The notes under the pieces: model-generated | What the model saw: only the letters and a program-made list of their open reading frames with translations | Database searches by the model: none | Told to the model about the DNA's origin: nothing | Source: Pelargonium cotyledonis | Lineage: Eukaryota > Streptophyta > Magnoliopsida > Geraniales > Geraniaceae | Reading direction: 5' to 3' | Length of the DNA stretch: 46,393 nt | Assembly: GCA_036897625.1 (NCBI GenBank) | Contig: JAYMTA010000069.1 | Coordinates: 1 to 46,393, forward strand | Program-made: the position numbers and the translations under genes | In this document: one piece after another, positions 30,831-42,940 of the stretch | How positions within the stretch are numbered: the first letter of the stretch is position 1 | Layout: each line of letters starts with the position of its first letter

Positions 30831-32788
30831 ATGTTGAGAATGCTTGGGCTCCCCCAACTTGTTACTAACAAAGCAACACTTCCTCTTCACGTAGCGTTTC
30901 CTACTCCACATGGCCTTGTGAAATTTCATGACAGCAGCAAGCCTCCTAGTCCAACCCTTTCAGGTAGGAGTTGTTAAAATGTCATACCTATTTCATGCTT
31001 GCTTATGCACAGCCTTAGATCCCGAAATGCAATCAAGAATTCATCCAATTCTTTTTAGTATACTAATACACATTATGATATTTCAGGCATCAAATCTGAA
31101 GAGATGTTCAAAATGCTCAGGCTTCCCCGACTTAGCACAAACAGAGCAAGGCTTCCTCTTCACTCAGCATCTACAACTCCATTTGGCAATATTGGGCAAA
31201 TTCATAGTAGCAGTAGCAGCGAGCCTCTAACCCCTACCAGCAAGAAGGAAAAGATGGACTGTGAAGTACAAAATATTAAGAAAGAAATTGATCCCGACTA
31301 TGACCTGGAAGGCGAGGCCAAGCAGCTTCTCAAGGATGTTGAGTGTACCATCAATGAAGTGAAAGAATCAGAATTTTATGCAAAACTAAGTGAGCAGCTG
31401 AAAAGTGCAAAGTTTGAAGTTCATCTAAGACGCGTGCTTGGATCTCACAGCCATTTGGTGATGGGAGTTCTCATTCTCTTCACAATATCAATTGGCCATA
31501 GCAATGCTGCTAAAGCGGGACTTTGTTCGTTGGGTTGGAGATATCGAAGTCTTTGATCCAGTGTTTTCTCCGGCTGACACTATCATTTTGGAGGAACTGG
31601 GCTGCACTGTTCTATCACTTAATGAGAACTGCAGTAGACAAGTGGAGAAACCAACATTGTTCTATATGCCTTTAGCATCGAATGGTCACTTGGAATGGAT
31701 GTTGCAAGCCAACTAGTGTCCCTCTCGAATGAACCAAGTAATTTTGTTGACAAACCGAGTAAGTGGCAGAGTAGAGGGGCTTGAAGATTTCTCTGGGCTT
31801 GAGTGCTTAGATGTTATTGAAAATCACAGCAAAGAGATCAGCATTCCTATCTACTATGAGTTCATAGACTTTGCTTGGCATTTCTTTCCTGTTTCACCTG
31901 ATATGGACATGGAGAGTCTGGTTCCAAGTACACTCTTAACTTCAAAACCTCCATTGTTTTTATGTTAACTTTTGTTATTTGTTGGCATGAATTCAATGAG
32001 GACGGTTCTTTTGGTTTGCTTGTAGAAGCATATGGTAAAGAGAGGCGAGAGGCAATCAAGATGGCATATGTCAAAGAATGGGCTAAATCTGAAGCCAAGT
32101 ATTTAGATGTCATGAAGTAACTTCAAAATACTTGAAATGCTAGTAATTCAACTGTCAAGAATTGAAATTTCCACATGACCTACTTTCCCCTCTTCTAGCA
32201 CTTCCTTCTCTAGACTCACTCTACTAGTAACCAGCTAATCAAAACCCTTTTTTTTTCAGAGATGTTGAAGAATCGTGGATCTACTCGTCATGTGGTGAAT
32301 TGCGAGGTCCCTGTAGGTGTAGGATTTCAGCTAATCTTCCTTATCCCAGCATCTACTTCAGTGGCAAAGGTTGTGATGAGAACAACCCTGCAGGATTTGG
32401 CAGCAAGATTTATGATAAGTACAATGAGCCTGTAGCAGAAATCTGGGGACCTCTTGGTGAAGTAGATGCTCATGTTGCAAGTGTGGAGGCATTGAGGAAA
32501 GGGTTGGAGATAATAAAATCCGCGTCCGCTTCTCCTCCAGTTGAAATGTTGAGAGTGGTTGGTGATAACCTTAGTGTTGTGAGATGGGTGAGACTGAGAG
32601 CTCAAGCTCAAGGCTGTAAACCACCTGAGAATATCAGAGAAGGTTTGGATGCTGTTTTTGATTTGATGAAAGGATTCAAGGTTTGTTTGGTGTTCCAAAT
32701 ATATGAAGAAGCAAATAAGGATGCAATTGAGATGGCGAAGAGGGGAGCTAAGGAGCAATATCTTCAAGTAAGGACTTACAACTCGTAG
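30831..32788 (+). pseudogene. SRR1-like copy B, broken in the SRR1 domain
   Basis: The exons correspond to those of copy A: 30831-30963, 31087-31927, 32026-32116, 32260-32788. The leader exons join in frame. In the second exon, 23 nt net are missing near 31460 compared with copy A, which shifts the frame through the start of the SRR1 domain and removes the IVIYTLGS motif. Further on, a Trp codon (QANWSPS in A) is TAG at 31714-31716. The RNase H-like terminal exon remains open and keeps the longer C-terminus (EEANKDAIEMAKRG onward) that copy A lost. Translation would stop at 31556 from the first Met. Either this is a pseudogene or only the 3' part is expressed from another start. Confidence 0.8.
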
Positions 32789-33130
32789 GATCATTTGGTT
32801 GTTACTTTATTTTGTGTTTGTTTTGGTAAACTTGAGAACATAGACTTGAATGATTTGAGGATGTTTCGTAAGTTTGGATAGATGCTTTCAGTTTACTGTC
32901 GATGAGACTATGACATTATCAAGATTGTGTCTTCTGAGTTCATATTCAAATTCTTGAATCTATTTTGTTTTTGCTTTCGATAAACCAGAGAATATATATG
33001 GATTTGAACGATCTGAGGATGTTTTATAAGTTTGGATTCTGATATTTAGTTTCTATCTATGGCATAGTCTAGATTATGTCTTCTGAGTTCATGTTCCAAT
33101 TCTTGAATCTGTTGTTTCATCATATAACCT
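32789..33130 (+). repeat. two copies of the 3' flank repeat after copy B
   Basis: Same unit as after copy A: TTTGGTTGTTA, TGGTAAACTTGAGAACATAG, GATTTGAGGATGTTTCG, then a second unit with GATTTGAACGATCTGAGGA and CTTGAATCTGTTG. There are two units here, two after copy A and one in its intron 3. Confidence 0.75.
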
Positions 33131-33501
33131 CTATTTTTTATGGCCCAACAAGATTAATGATAGTGTGATATCAATAGTTCAACCGTCAATACTAACAAAT
33201 TGGGTTTTAAGTCAGAACTTTTTTCGGATTCTGAGTTAGAAATGTTTAATTTAAAGCCAAGTTGAAAGTTGTGCACGTTAAGTGTTTCGTATCAAACTTT
33301 AGATTTTACTTGTATAATGTGTGGGTTCGTATGAGTTGTTTGAATTTAGTCAGAAGTATGTAATTCATACAAGTTCAATCCCATCATGGCCATATTTTGG
33401 ACAAGAAGAGGTTTGCATTTTTGCCTGAGGGACAAGTTTTCAGTGACAACTAAAAAACCTAAAATTATAGTACAGTACATAATTATTTAGTATATAAATA
33501 A

Positions 33502-33526
33502 ATTGGGTAGCCCCTTCCCCAAGAAA
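33502..33526 (-). repeat. right arm of the 25-bp inverted repeat
   Basis: The exact reverse complement of 24151-24175. The flanking bases differ, apart from weak similarity just outside (GGTGTTTA versus GGTATGAGG). Confidence 0.8.
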
Positions 33527-33980
33527 TCTTAAACACCTTTTGGGGGGAAAAGATCAAACAGACTCGAAAAAGATGTGGGTTGCAGGTTCCAAGCCCCAGT
33601 CTGGGTTGGATTGCAGATTTACCCAACCTGTAATTTTCAAATATCTGTAGATTCATATTCAAATTGTCAACTTCACTGTTATAGCTACATTTGGCTTAGC
33701 TAAATCTTAAATGCAAGAACTCGTGTGATCAGTGACGAAGAAAATATGCATATAACAAAGCACCTAAAAAATATGTAACTCAGAAACATGCAAATAAAAT
33801 TTGGCTAAATCAGAGCTCAAACATTGAATATACCCATGGAATCAAATGACAAGTTTACAGCAATCCGAAACTTCGATCTAGAGTTCAAGGTTTATTAGTG
33901 CCTTGAATAGTTGTTACTTGACTAACAAGTCATCAAATGACATAATCTGCAATGCACACAATCTGCAAAATGGATCATTG

Positions 33981-36130
33981 TCAATGAGACGTTGTTGGCC
34001 TCAACCTGGTCAGATGCGAACTGACCTGTTCGTGTATCTGTCTGAATTTCTCTTTAAGCCTCTTAATCTGCAAACCCAGAAGAAATCAGATACAGCCCGT
34101 TAGATAAAATGTTGAGATTTACAGTTTTCAAAAGGAAATCTAGAAGGTAGAAATACCCGTTTAAGCTCTATTTCTGTGTCACGCTTCTGCTGCCCCAACG
34201 AGTGTTTCAAGTTCGTGATGTCAAACACGGTGTCTAAATCGTCTTCAAAAGCAGATTCTAGGTCCTCCCGGAGGAGTGCTGGCAACTTGTCTATGACGGG
34301 CATTAGAAGAAAGCAGTTGAACTGCAAAAACATAGACAAAAAACTAAATAAAGAACAAATAAAACTAGAGACCACAAAATTGTACTAACTGGAAATTCGT
34401 GCATGCATGTGTGCCGCTTTAAAGGTTGGCCATAAGCCAACACAATATGTTTAGCTAAATGGGTCGGGTTGACACGACACGACCCAGCACACTTGGCAGT
34501 TGACACAACATGGCCCAAAACAATTAAATATCACAAATTTAACATAATAGTTATGTTAACTAAAAAACAATAAGAGTAGATAGGGTTTTTTGGGTTAATA
34601 TACTATTACAATTTCCAAGTGTGTGTGTGTGAGTGTGTTGGGAGTGTTGTGCATGTCACAACACAAATAACTAATCGTGTGACTGTTTTTGAGGCTCAAC
34701 TTGAACACGGCACGATTACAAAGTTGAGCCCAAACACGTTTATTGTGTGTCGTGTCACGTGTTGAGCCATGAATTGTCAGCTCTAGTACTAAACAACAAA
34801 GTGGGGAAAAGAGAGACCTTTAATTCTGCTGAAGCCAAGAAATACTCCCTTATGCCATGGAATATTTGTTGCACCAAAGCGTAAACAATTCTCTCTGAAG
34901 ACGGACCAAGCTTTCTATTCCATAGCGTGCTATCTAAGAGGTCAGCAAGCCTTGTTTCTGTTGTTTGAATAGACGTGCTAGTGTCCATGCCCGTGGCCAA
35001 CTGGCTGAGTTTCACATCAGCTCTTGACTTGGTGTCATGTTTGTCATTAGCAGCTGCACCAAATGATGACGATTCTTGCGGAAGACCGGTAGAATTGCCA
35101 CCTGAAGGAGAATGTTCAGTTCCAGCAAAGGAGTCTAAGAATTGTCGCAGCCCTGCTCGGTTCTGCATTTTCCAAAATCAAAAGTTAAATAAGTAGAGTA
35201 ACTGAGATCCCACAATGTGATTAACACTATATATTTGTAGTTATGTGAATGATGTCAAAGTCCAGCTGAAACGAACTGGTATAAGATAAAAATGACTTCT
35301 CACACAATACAGTAAGAGCAAGATGATAAAATGAAACGGTATCGAAACATGAAACAGTAACAGCAACAAATTACTTTGTTTTCACACATCAAAACACTCA
35401 CTAGAAACCATTCCAATACTAACCTTATTATGGAGGGACCAGGTGACATATCGAGTAGTGCTCACCAAATCCTCCATACATCTAAAGAAAAACATATATA
35501 CCAAGAAAGAGATTAATAAACTCTGACCAGAACATATTTAGGATGTATATTCATAAACTACTGCAACATGTGAGTATCCCGAGTTCCACTAAGGATGGAG
35601 TAAACAAAGGGAACTTAGATACTCGCCATAATAGTGTGGTAACTGAAATAACTTGGGAGTTGGGAGTAAGAAAATATAAAATGTCTTACTTTTCACGGCA
35701 AGCTCTCTCCGTAGATTCTGCAAAGTTGTTGTAGGCAGAAGCAACACGCCTGAGAAACACCTCATGGCCACTTAGATACTCGCCATCTTTCTGCTGGGAG
35801 CAACGTAAGGTAGGATAAATAAAACGCAATAGCATAACGCAAACAAATAAATCACATGTTAGCTCAACAAGTTTTATAAATATGAAAGGCAAAGATACCA
35901 TATTACGGGACTCGTACCTGTAGAAGAAAAACGGATATAGGAAGCAATCTCTTAAGGATGTGCAAGAGCCTGCAACCCAACTATACCCGGAAAGGAATCT
36001 TAATTTTGAACGTATAAATATATGTGAACAAAAGGATGCTATAAGTGAAATAACGTTAGTCATATTCAGAAGCTGAAAACATAAAACAATAATATATTGT
36101 AATGAAAAATGCTTTCAATAGTAAATATAT

Positions 36131-36164
<34 letters not shown>

Positions 36165-39100
36165 CAATACCCAGAGAGAGAGAGAGAAAGAGACATACAC
36201 ACACACAAACTGAACAGAATATCATCTCGGTATGAGGTCAGAAAATTAGAAAGACAGCGGTGTTAAGCTTAAGCATAACTAACCAGAATTACAAGAAATT
36301 TCCCCTGAACTTTTGCTATTACAAGCAATTAAGTGAGAGTTCAGTCAGAATGGTCAATAATCATTAACAATTTATTTGGCGATCATTAAGTAATGCACTT
36401 GTGCTTCAGTTCTACTCAATCACCCATGATAAGAAATGAAGTTCCATGAAATAATTGGTACCTGGTGGAGAAAAGGTTCAAAAGTATCACGGGCCTTAGC
36501 AACAGCAATGACACAAGCTGTCCTGATTTCCAAAAGAGCGTAGAAGAAACATAAATTTCAAACAAAATATTACAATATAAAAGCAATTACTATCGCATAT
36601 CTAATTAGCACAGCATTATCATAACTACCTAGAATAGTTTGTTCCATCATGAATGTCTTCAACCCCACATGCATTTACAATTTCTTCACGTGTGATTGGA
36701 GGACATTTGATTCCTCCCACAACAAAACGGAATTCTGCCATTGCACGATGATACTGTGCGCCTCCATAAAGACGCATACTCGCATTCTGAAAGTAAAAGC
36801 GGGATCTAAGAAAAATAATAAATATCACACAATGATGTAACCACAATCAGCTACTTGTACACCTCAGAACTCTATTATGCTCGGGTCTCAAGGCATGGTA
36901 TTGAAGTACCCATTATGCAAAACATTTAGGGATGTAAATACATCAATTTCACACAAAAATATTATGATCATATACTATTGAAGCTTACTGGTATTAACTT
37001 CTGCGGGAACTGAAGACCATCCGTACCAACAAATGCTCCCCCATTTGTTCTCTCGTCTTGTAAGGTTTCCCCTGCAACCAAGACATAAGAGAATGTGTTC
37101 ACGATCCACCAAGACAAACTTGAGCAATGATTAAAATTAAAAATGTCATTGATAGACCGACAAAGGATTCATTATCCATAATAATAAGCAACATAACTAT
37201 CATTTACCAAATTTATCTGGAGGTGCAACGACCGTTCCTTTCAATAACAATGACAACTGCACAGTAAAGCATGGTGAAACAAATTCATTTTACACCAAAC
37301 AAAACCCAAATGTGTGTGTGTGTGCCGGTTATTTGAAACGTAAAACTAAGAAAACTAGAAACTCTGAACAACTAACAATGTCAGTTTCCTTCTTATGAGT
37401 CATAGTGAGGAGAATTTCTATCCGTGAAACAAAACTAGATATTAACAAGAACAATTGGATAGAGCTGGCAATTCAGGTCGGGTTTTCCGAGTTTATATTG
37501 AGAAGACCTATGCCCTGGAAATCAATCAGGTGGTCAGGTCTATTTAATGCACCCAAACCCACAAAAATACGGTTCAGGTTTTTCGGGTTCGGATAGGTTC
37601 AGACTTCAGATCTACAATTGGATGCACAATATTTTGAGAATGACAGTGCTCTATTTGGTACAACCTTGGTCAAGAAGAAATCATGAAAAGATCTTCCTTT
37701 CTCCTTTAATTTTGCTTCATCCAAAGTGCTGCATACAAAGTAAACAATCAGCCAAAATGTTCATCTAAATTATGTCAAGCAACTTGTAGTTTCACGTCAA
37801 ACCACCGACCTGAGTTCCTGATTTATTCCACTCAGCTTTCTTGTGGCACTTCGATACTCCTTTTCGAGCAGTGGAACAATCAATGGAACGTTGTCCATAT
37901 ACCTTGCAAGCATAGTCTTCCCAAGCTCTTAGTTATAGCATAGTAACAATGAAACACCATACTCTAATCTATACGGGAATGGTGAGAAAATGATAACAAA
38001 CAAGGGTATACCTTTTCTGTAGCAATTCTTCCAGAAACAATCTCAGTTTGCTTAGACCTATTCTACTTCTCTCCTGCTTTGACAGAGGCCGGCCCAACTT
38101 CTCCTCCAATAATGTAATATCTTCCGTTTCTCTTAAGGTAATAGCCTGCATTGAAAGTGGTATATTCCAGAAACACATTATGCATGTAATAGCAAAAATT
38201 ATGACTTTAAAATGTTAACAATTTCCATATAAACTTCATAGATATTAATACATTTATTTCTGCGGCACTTAACAATTTATTGAAACTGAAACTTAGGTGG
38301 GTCTTTTCAGAAGTTGTGACTTATAAGCACCAAAATATATAATGATATAGATTCCTCATATATTATCTGAATTCAAAGTGGAAAACTAAACCTGTTTAAA
38401 CTCGTCATTTGACTTGTAGACTGACTCATGTCCTGTACCAACTCTTCCCGATGGCACAGAGGTAAAAAATGGAGAATCACCCAATATTAAGCCATCAAGT
38501 GTAGATGCAGGTGGTGAGAGAAAAACCTCCACGTCTGAAGAGCATGCAAACTGTGGTATTTTGGTGTCAAGCTTGGTTGAGACAATTACAGTCCTTGATA
38601 GTTCGGGATCAATCTGCATGTGACAAAAAATATTCAATTCGTTGACCTCGTTTGCAGGCCGGGATCGGGCCAAAAATAAAACAAATGTGTCCTTATCGGG
38701 CCATTTTGCTGGCAGTGAAGGCATGCAACCACGGCTCATTTAATAAGCAAAATGAGTTGAGGGCCGAGTTTGGCCAACCCCGCTTGGGCCTAAACAAGCC
38801 GAGCCAAATGCACACATAATTATCCGACTAGCTTTTGCCAGCTCAGGCTCGGTATAGATGGGCTGAGCCAGTGATGACCCGCAGTATAGACCACACCATA
38901 ATTCAAAAGCCAAACCAACATGATTTTCTTGTACTCTCAGCACAATCAACTACTGGGGAAGTACTAAGACACATACTTGCATTACCACCCTCCGCGTAGT
39001 CGCATTACTCCAGTCACTGCAATCTTCAAGACATAATATGATGAATTCTTTATGCTGCATCTTAGCTCGCACTAAGGACTCCACTGCACGAGCTTGACCC

Positions 39101-40421
39101 TGAACGAATTCTACAACAATTATAATAATCACGGCATAAAGTCTATGTGAAAACTAAGTTGACGAAATCGCAATGTGGTAATGAACCTGTAATGCTCGAT
39201 TCTTCCGACCCGGAGCAGGAGCAATAAGACCCGGAGTGTCAATAATAGTAAGGTTCGGACAATATTTGTAAGCCACCCTGATAATTATTTCCTTAGCAGA
39301 GAACAAACATGGTTCATGTTCCAGTCTCATGTTCTCAGCCTCAATGAATGCCTAAATAACAATAGACTTGTTAGGACATATCAGACAGTGATAATAGCAC
39401 AAGCTGGCACTATGAGAAAGCTCAGAACAAGGTTGTATTTAGGTTTGATGTGTCGATAAGTACATGATGAAAAAACAGAACTTTACATCACATTGTCCAC
39501 CAATTCATCTTTCAGCAGCTAATTTACCATCGAAAACCCACAATTCAATCACATTTCCACCACAATCAAGAACAGAACTTTACTCAACATTGTCCAGCAA
39601 CTCATCATTCAGCACCTAATGTACATAAAAAAACTACAGTTCAACCACATTTCCACCACAATCAAGAAACGTATCAAAAATCAAACAGAAAATCACATCA
39701 CATTGTCCAGCAACTCATCATTCAACAGCTAATTGATCATTGAAAAAACACAGTTCAATCACATATCCACCACAATCAAGCCACGTTCAAAGAATCAAAC
39801 AAAAATTCACATCACATTGTCAAGCAACTCATCATTCAGCACCTAATGTACATAAAAAAAAAATTATAAAAAAAAACTACAATTCAATCACATTTCCATC
39901 ACAATCAAGCCACATTCCACAATTCATGAAGTAAAAACCAATATGTGAGCTCAAAGTTCAAACTCAAAAATTCATTTTTTTTTACATCACATTGTGCAGC
40001 GACTCATCATGCAATAGCTAATTCACCATCAAAAGGCCACAATCAAGCCACATGCCAAAAAACCACAGACCAAAACCCAACACACAAGCTCAAGCTCCAA
40101 GCTCCAAACCTGAATTTCCTTGAGAGACCTCTCGTGGGCAATGGTGGAATCGGCATCGGAGACGAGACGGCACAAAGGGGTTTCACAATCTGGATCATAC
40201 TTCATGTGGAGCGTAATGGGTCGGCGAGTCTTGGTGCCGCCACCGACGTGGTTGAATTGGAAACCCATGAGAGCCTCGACGAGCGCGCTCTTGCCGTCGG
40301 TCTGGTGGCCGACAACCAGAACCGCCGGGACGTCGAATGGGGTCTCGAACTCCTGAGCGAGCCCATGAAGCTCGTTGTAGGCTTCGTATAGCCTCGATTG
40401 CTCTTCAATTTCGTCGGCCAT
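33981..40421 (-). CDS. ARC5: DRP5B/ARC5, dynamin-like GTPase of plastid and peroxisome division
   Basis: Seventeen exons on the minus strand, in coding order: 40421-40110, 39351-39187, 39099-38977, 38613-38392, 38145-38012, 37902-37810, 37728-37665, 37256-37208, 37071-36989, 36786-36629, 36522-36462, 35980-35918, 35790-35690, 35481-35424, 35162-34818, 34321-34157, 34067-33981. They sum to 2283 nt, 760 aa, with every phase agreeing; Arabidopsis ARC5 is similar in size. GTPase signatures are intact: P-loop GHQTDGKS, switch I TKTRRP, DTPG and TKLD. The middle region holds MRLYGGAQYHRAMAEFRF, and the C-terminal GED-like part has LRQFLDSF, LADLLDSTLWN and FLLMPVIDKLPALL. The protein forms rings on the cytosolic face of dividing chloroplasts and also acts on peroxisomes. 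The family usually has Gln where the P-loop here has His (GHQT). Introns carry repeats but no exon is broken. Confidence 0.95.
34425..34785. mobile_element. MITE-like element in a DRP5B intron
   Basis: The right end, reverse complemented, is TAGAGCTGACAATTC. The interior has GGGTCGGGTTGACACGACAC and GTCGTGTCACGTGTTGAG. The left border is uncertain. It lies in intron 15 of DRP5B (34322-34817), and belongs to the same family as the copies in the COPI-associated and ULP-like genes. Confidence 0.5.
36132..36186. repeat. (CT)n and (AG)n microsatellites facing each other
   Basis: About 15 CT units (36132-36161) are followed by an 11-nt spacer and seven AG units (36173-36186). The two tracts are reverse complements, so a hairpin with at least 14 bp of stem can form. 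They lie in intron 11 of DRP5B. Confidence 0.9.
37460..37612. mobile_element. element fragment with TAGAGCTGGCAATT end
   Basis: A perfect TAGAGCTGGCAATT left end is followed by CAGGTCGGGTTTTC and GGTTCAGGTTTTTCGGGTTCGG. The right border is not clear. It lies in intron 7 of DRP5B (37257-37664). Confidence 0.5.
38640..38900. repeat. GC-rich repeat remnant in DRP5B intron 3
   Basis: This stretch is richer in GC than the surrounding intron and has GGCCGGGATCGGGCC, GCCGAGTTTGGCC, GGGCCTAAACAAGCC and GCTCAGGCTCGG. The repeated GCC/GGC phrases suggest a decayed element. It is not part of the coding model. Confidence 0.35.
39480..40060. repeat. tandem repeat in DRP5B intron 1, five units
   Basis: A CATTGT landmark recurs at 39490, 39590, 39701, 39815 and 39990 (periods 100-175 bp). 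It is followed by CAGCAACTCATCATTCA, a CAGCTAATT or CACCTAATG phrase, and then CAATCACATTTCCACCACAA in most units. The repeat fills most of intron 1 (39352-40109). Confidence 0.85.
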
Positions 40422-41824
40422 TGAGGGTTTTGAGAGTGAGTCTCAGTGGAGAAGAAGATGATACCACTCAGTTTCACAGTCGCTGTGTTGATTTTGTTCT
40501 GTTGTGTTCAACGAACCGTATATTATCCGAATTAATTTTATTTTTTTATTTCAATTTTCCCTCGAAAATGGATTATTGATTTATAATATTCAAAATATTA
40601 CTAACCAAATTTATAAGATAATTACTACAGTTTTTCATAAAGCTGTTTTATGATAAGTGGCAAACTGGGAAATAATTTTTTATTTTGGTTTTGTAACTAT
40701 TTTTTAAATTTTATTTTTAATTTATTTTTTTGTTTTAATTCGGTCTCATGTTAAATAATTTTATAAGTAGAAATGGTCAATAACAAAATTAGCTCGTAAC
40801 TTTAGGATACTCCGGTATTAGTTTAATTTATTTATGTGATAAATATTGTGGATTTTGATTTCGAAAAAATATATATTTGTAATTAAAATGTTAAAATAAA
40901 ACATATATGTTTGGTTTAGCAATTTTCTTGGGGGGGCGATATTCAATTTTTTGGTTAAATTATGGGTCATTAATAAAATATACATCGATTTTCAATATGT
41001 GTGTATATATATGTGTGTGTGTGTGAATAGATTAAATTTTACTTAATATCAAATATTTACATAGAAATCTAAGAGTTACATAGAATGAGATGTCGTGTTT
41101 TTTATTGGTTTGGTTAAGGTTATGGGGCACTAATTTTTTAGTTTACACTTGTTTGGTAGTGAATTGATATATGTGAGAGTACATTATATGTGAAACTTGA
41201 AATCACGAAAAAATAAGCGGAATCAAGCATTTACCTTACTAAATGCTAATAGCCCAGTTGGTTGTTGAACGCTAAATTATCAAAACCTCTCTCTCGACAA
41301 AGATCTTTTCTACTTTGCTTGTCTTTCCCTTTATTTTGATTCACTAATTTTAATGGACCACTTGACTTCACATCAATCTTCTCTTCTTTCTTCTCCTCTC
41401 TTCCTATGTGTTGTCACCGTTTTTGTGCTCCAAAACTAGTTTTAGGATTTACACAACACTTCTAGTATGAAAGAGTGGAAAGTAATACGATAAACATGTG
41501 AGCGCTTTAAAGCCTTTAGCCTATTCAACTTGCAAAATCAGCTGCAACCCACGTACTAATTAACGTTGGCCCAACTTTTGCTCGTTGGTCCATTTGTTAG
41601 CTCTAAAGTAAGATTACCAAAATGCCCCACACATTGTAAAATAGATCACTAATTTCCCAAACCAACCAAGCTTGACCCTAGGTCACCAACTCCACCTACC
41701 AAAACACACTTCTTGGTGTCAATGTCAAATTTCCACTCACTTTGAAGAAAGTATTATAGGGCTTTTGTTGCTCCCTCCATGAGAAATAAACACCACTACT
41801 TCCACTCATGATCATATAGAAACC

Positions 41825-42037
41825 ATGGAAAAGCAAAAGAAGAAAATTGGGATAGTGGGGATGGGAATCTCCACACTTGTCTTTGTAACAAAAAGATATA
41901 CAAGCAACATGGCCTTATGGACCAACCAAAATGCAAAAGCAAATGCCATCAATGTTCGTCACCATTATTGTTGGTGTGTGCTCATTGAGCTTAAAAGTAG
42001 TTTAATGAGTGAAACATTATTTGTAAACCAAAGTTAG
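41825..42037 (+). CDS. orphan open frame, 70 aa, uncertain
   Basis: The ATG follows ATAGAAACC, a reasonable plant start context. The peptide opens MEKQKKKIGIVGMG, then a short hydrophobic run (about residues 8-21). No family is recognised. It may be a small membrane peptide, a gene remnant or chance. Confidence 0.2.
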   Translation: MEKQKKKIGIVGMGISTLVFVTKRYTSNMALWTNQNAKANAINVRHHYCWCVLIELKSSLMSETLFVNQS

Positions 42038-42486
42038 TTATGAAATTTCTATTTCCCTTAACTATGTGAGGTAGAAAGAGCGGGTCGTGATCAGTACGAG
42101 ATCAACATGCAATTCATACCACATTTAGACTGGTTTTCATTCGAGTTGAGAAAGACCGCAAAAACGTCGAAATTCTACCAATTCGAAAGTTTTTCTTTCC
42201 GTTCTATGTGTTTTGTTGGGTAATGTCGCTTGAAGATGACAATGTCTGATCTTATTGTCCTACTGTTGTAGTCGTAATTTTAACTAACTATCCGAATGAA
42301 ATTACTATTTCCTTAAAAACATTCTTTAATAGCAATGTAGCGTACCTCTCAAGTTTGATAGTTTGATCATGCTCAACTTGGACTCACATATTAGAAGACA
42401 TAAAATGTTAACAAATTAATCTGCTAAAATTTACCAAAATATCAGCATAACTTTTTTCTACCCCAAATCATGTCAGAGAACATTTT

Positions 42487-42690
42487 TTTTATAAGCGACG
42501 GGACAACATGCCTATAAATGTCAGTGTTTCTCATCCCCAAGTGGGGGAGCGTCACCCTTATTAGTTGTTAGTTCTCCCCTTGATCCTATAAATCACATCT
42601 CATACCGTCGGCAAGGAGGATCAAACCAGAGACCTCAAAGAAAATATAAAGTGCATTAGCCGTTTAACCCAGCATGACTTGGCAGTTGGT
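42487..42690 (-). mobile_element. possible SINE
   Basis: Read on the minus strand, there is a GCTGGGTTAAACGGCTAATG head, then GAGGTCTCTGGTTTGATCC, which resembles a Pol III B box (42618-42627), about 200 bp in all. It ends near an A-rich ATAAAAAAAATG tail. This order suits a tRNA-derived plant SINE. No target duplication was identified. Confidence 0.35.
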
Positions 42691-42859
42691 ACGTCTAATA
42701 GAGAACATGACACCAAAAAAATGGAATGGTCTAAAAGCCACAAAGTTTCACTTGATTATACACATTGTGCTCACTTTACAATTGATTGAAAATAAAGAGA
42801 AAAGGCAAACAAAAAAGAATCATGTATTATTATACCAGCAACCAATCTTGGCACAAACA

Positions 42860-42867
42860 CTATATAT
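42860..42867 (+). promoter_or_regulatory. candidate TATA box of the subtilase gene
   Basis: CTATATAT lies about 80 bp before the ATG at 42941, a normal spacing for a short plant leader. Confidence 0.5.
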
Positions 42868-42940
42868 CCGTAGAAAAAAAAAACTCAGAACCCAAATATA
42901 TAGCACAAATCTCTCAGGCTCTCAGTGTTATTGGTTACTG

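Larger units (their letters stand above)
40422..42850. other. intergenic region between DRP5B and the subtilase gene
   Basis: The first part (40500-41250) is very AT-rich. A pyrimidine-rich patch lies at 41280-41410 and a TG microsatellite near 41003-41025. An orphan 70-aa frame (41825-42037) and a SINE-like segment (42487-42690) are the only other structures seen. Confidence 0.55.

Noticed and set aside
31087..32788. RNase H-like domain read as part of a retrotransposon
   Set aside because: No reverse transcriptase, integrase, LTR or poly-A signature is near. The domain joins the SRR1 exons in frame in both copies.
34425..34785. CACGTG in the DRP5B intron as a G-box
   Set aside because: It lies within the interior of a MITE-like element where CACG/CGTG phrases are part of the repeat.
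40029..40579. Long open frames on the plus strand over DRP5B exon 1
   Set aside because: They are antisense shadows of the GTPase exon; the minus-strand frame carries the P-loop and splices in phase.
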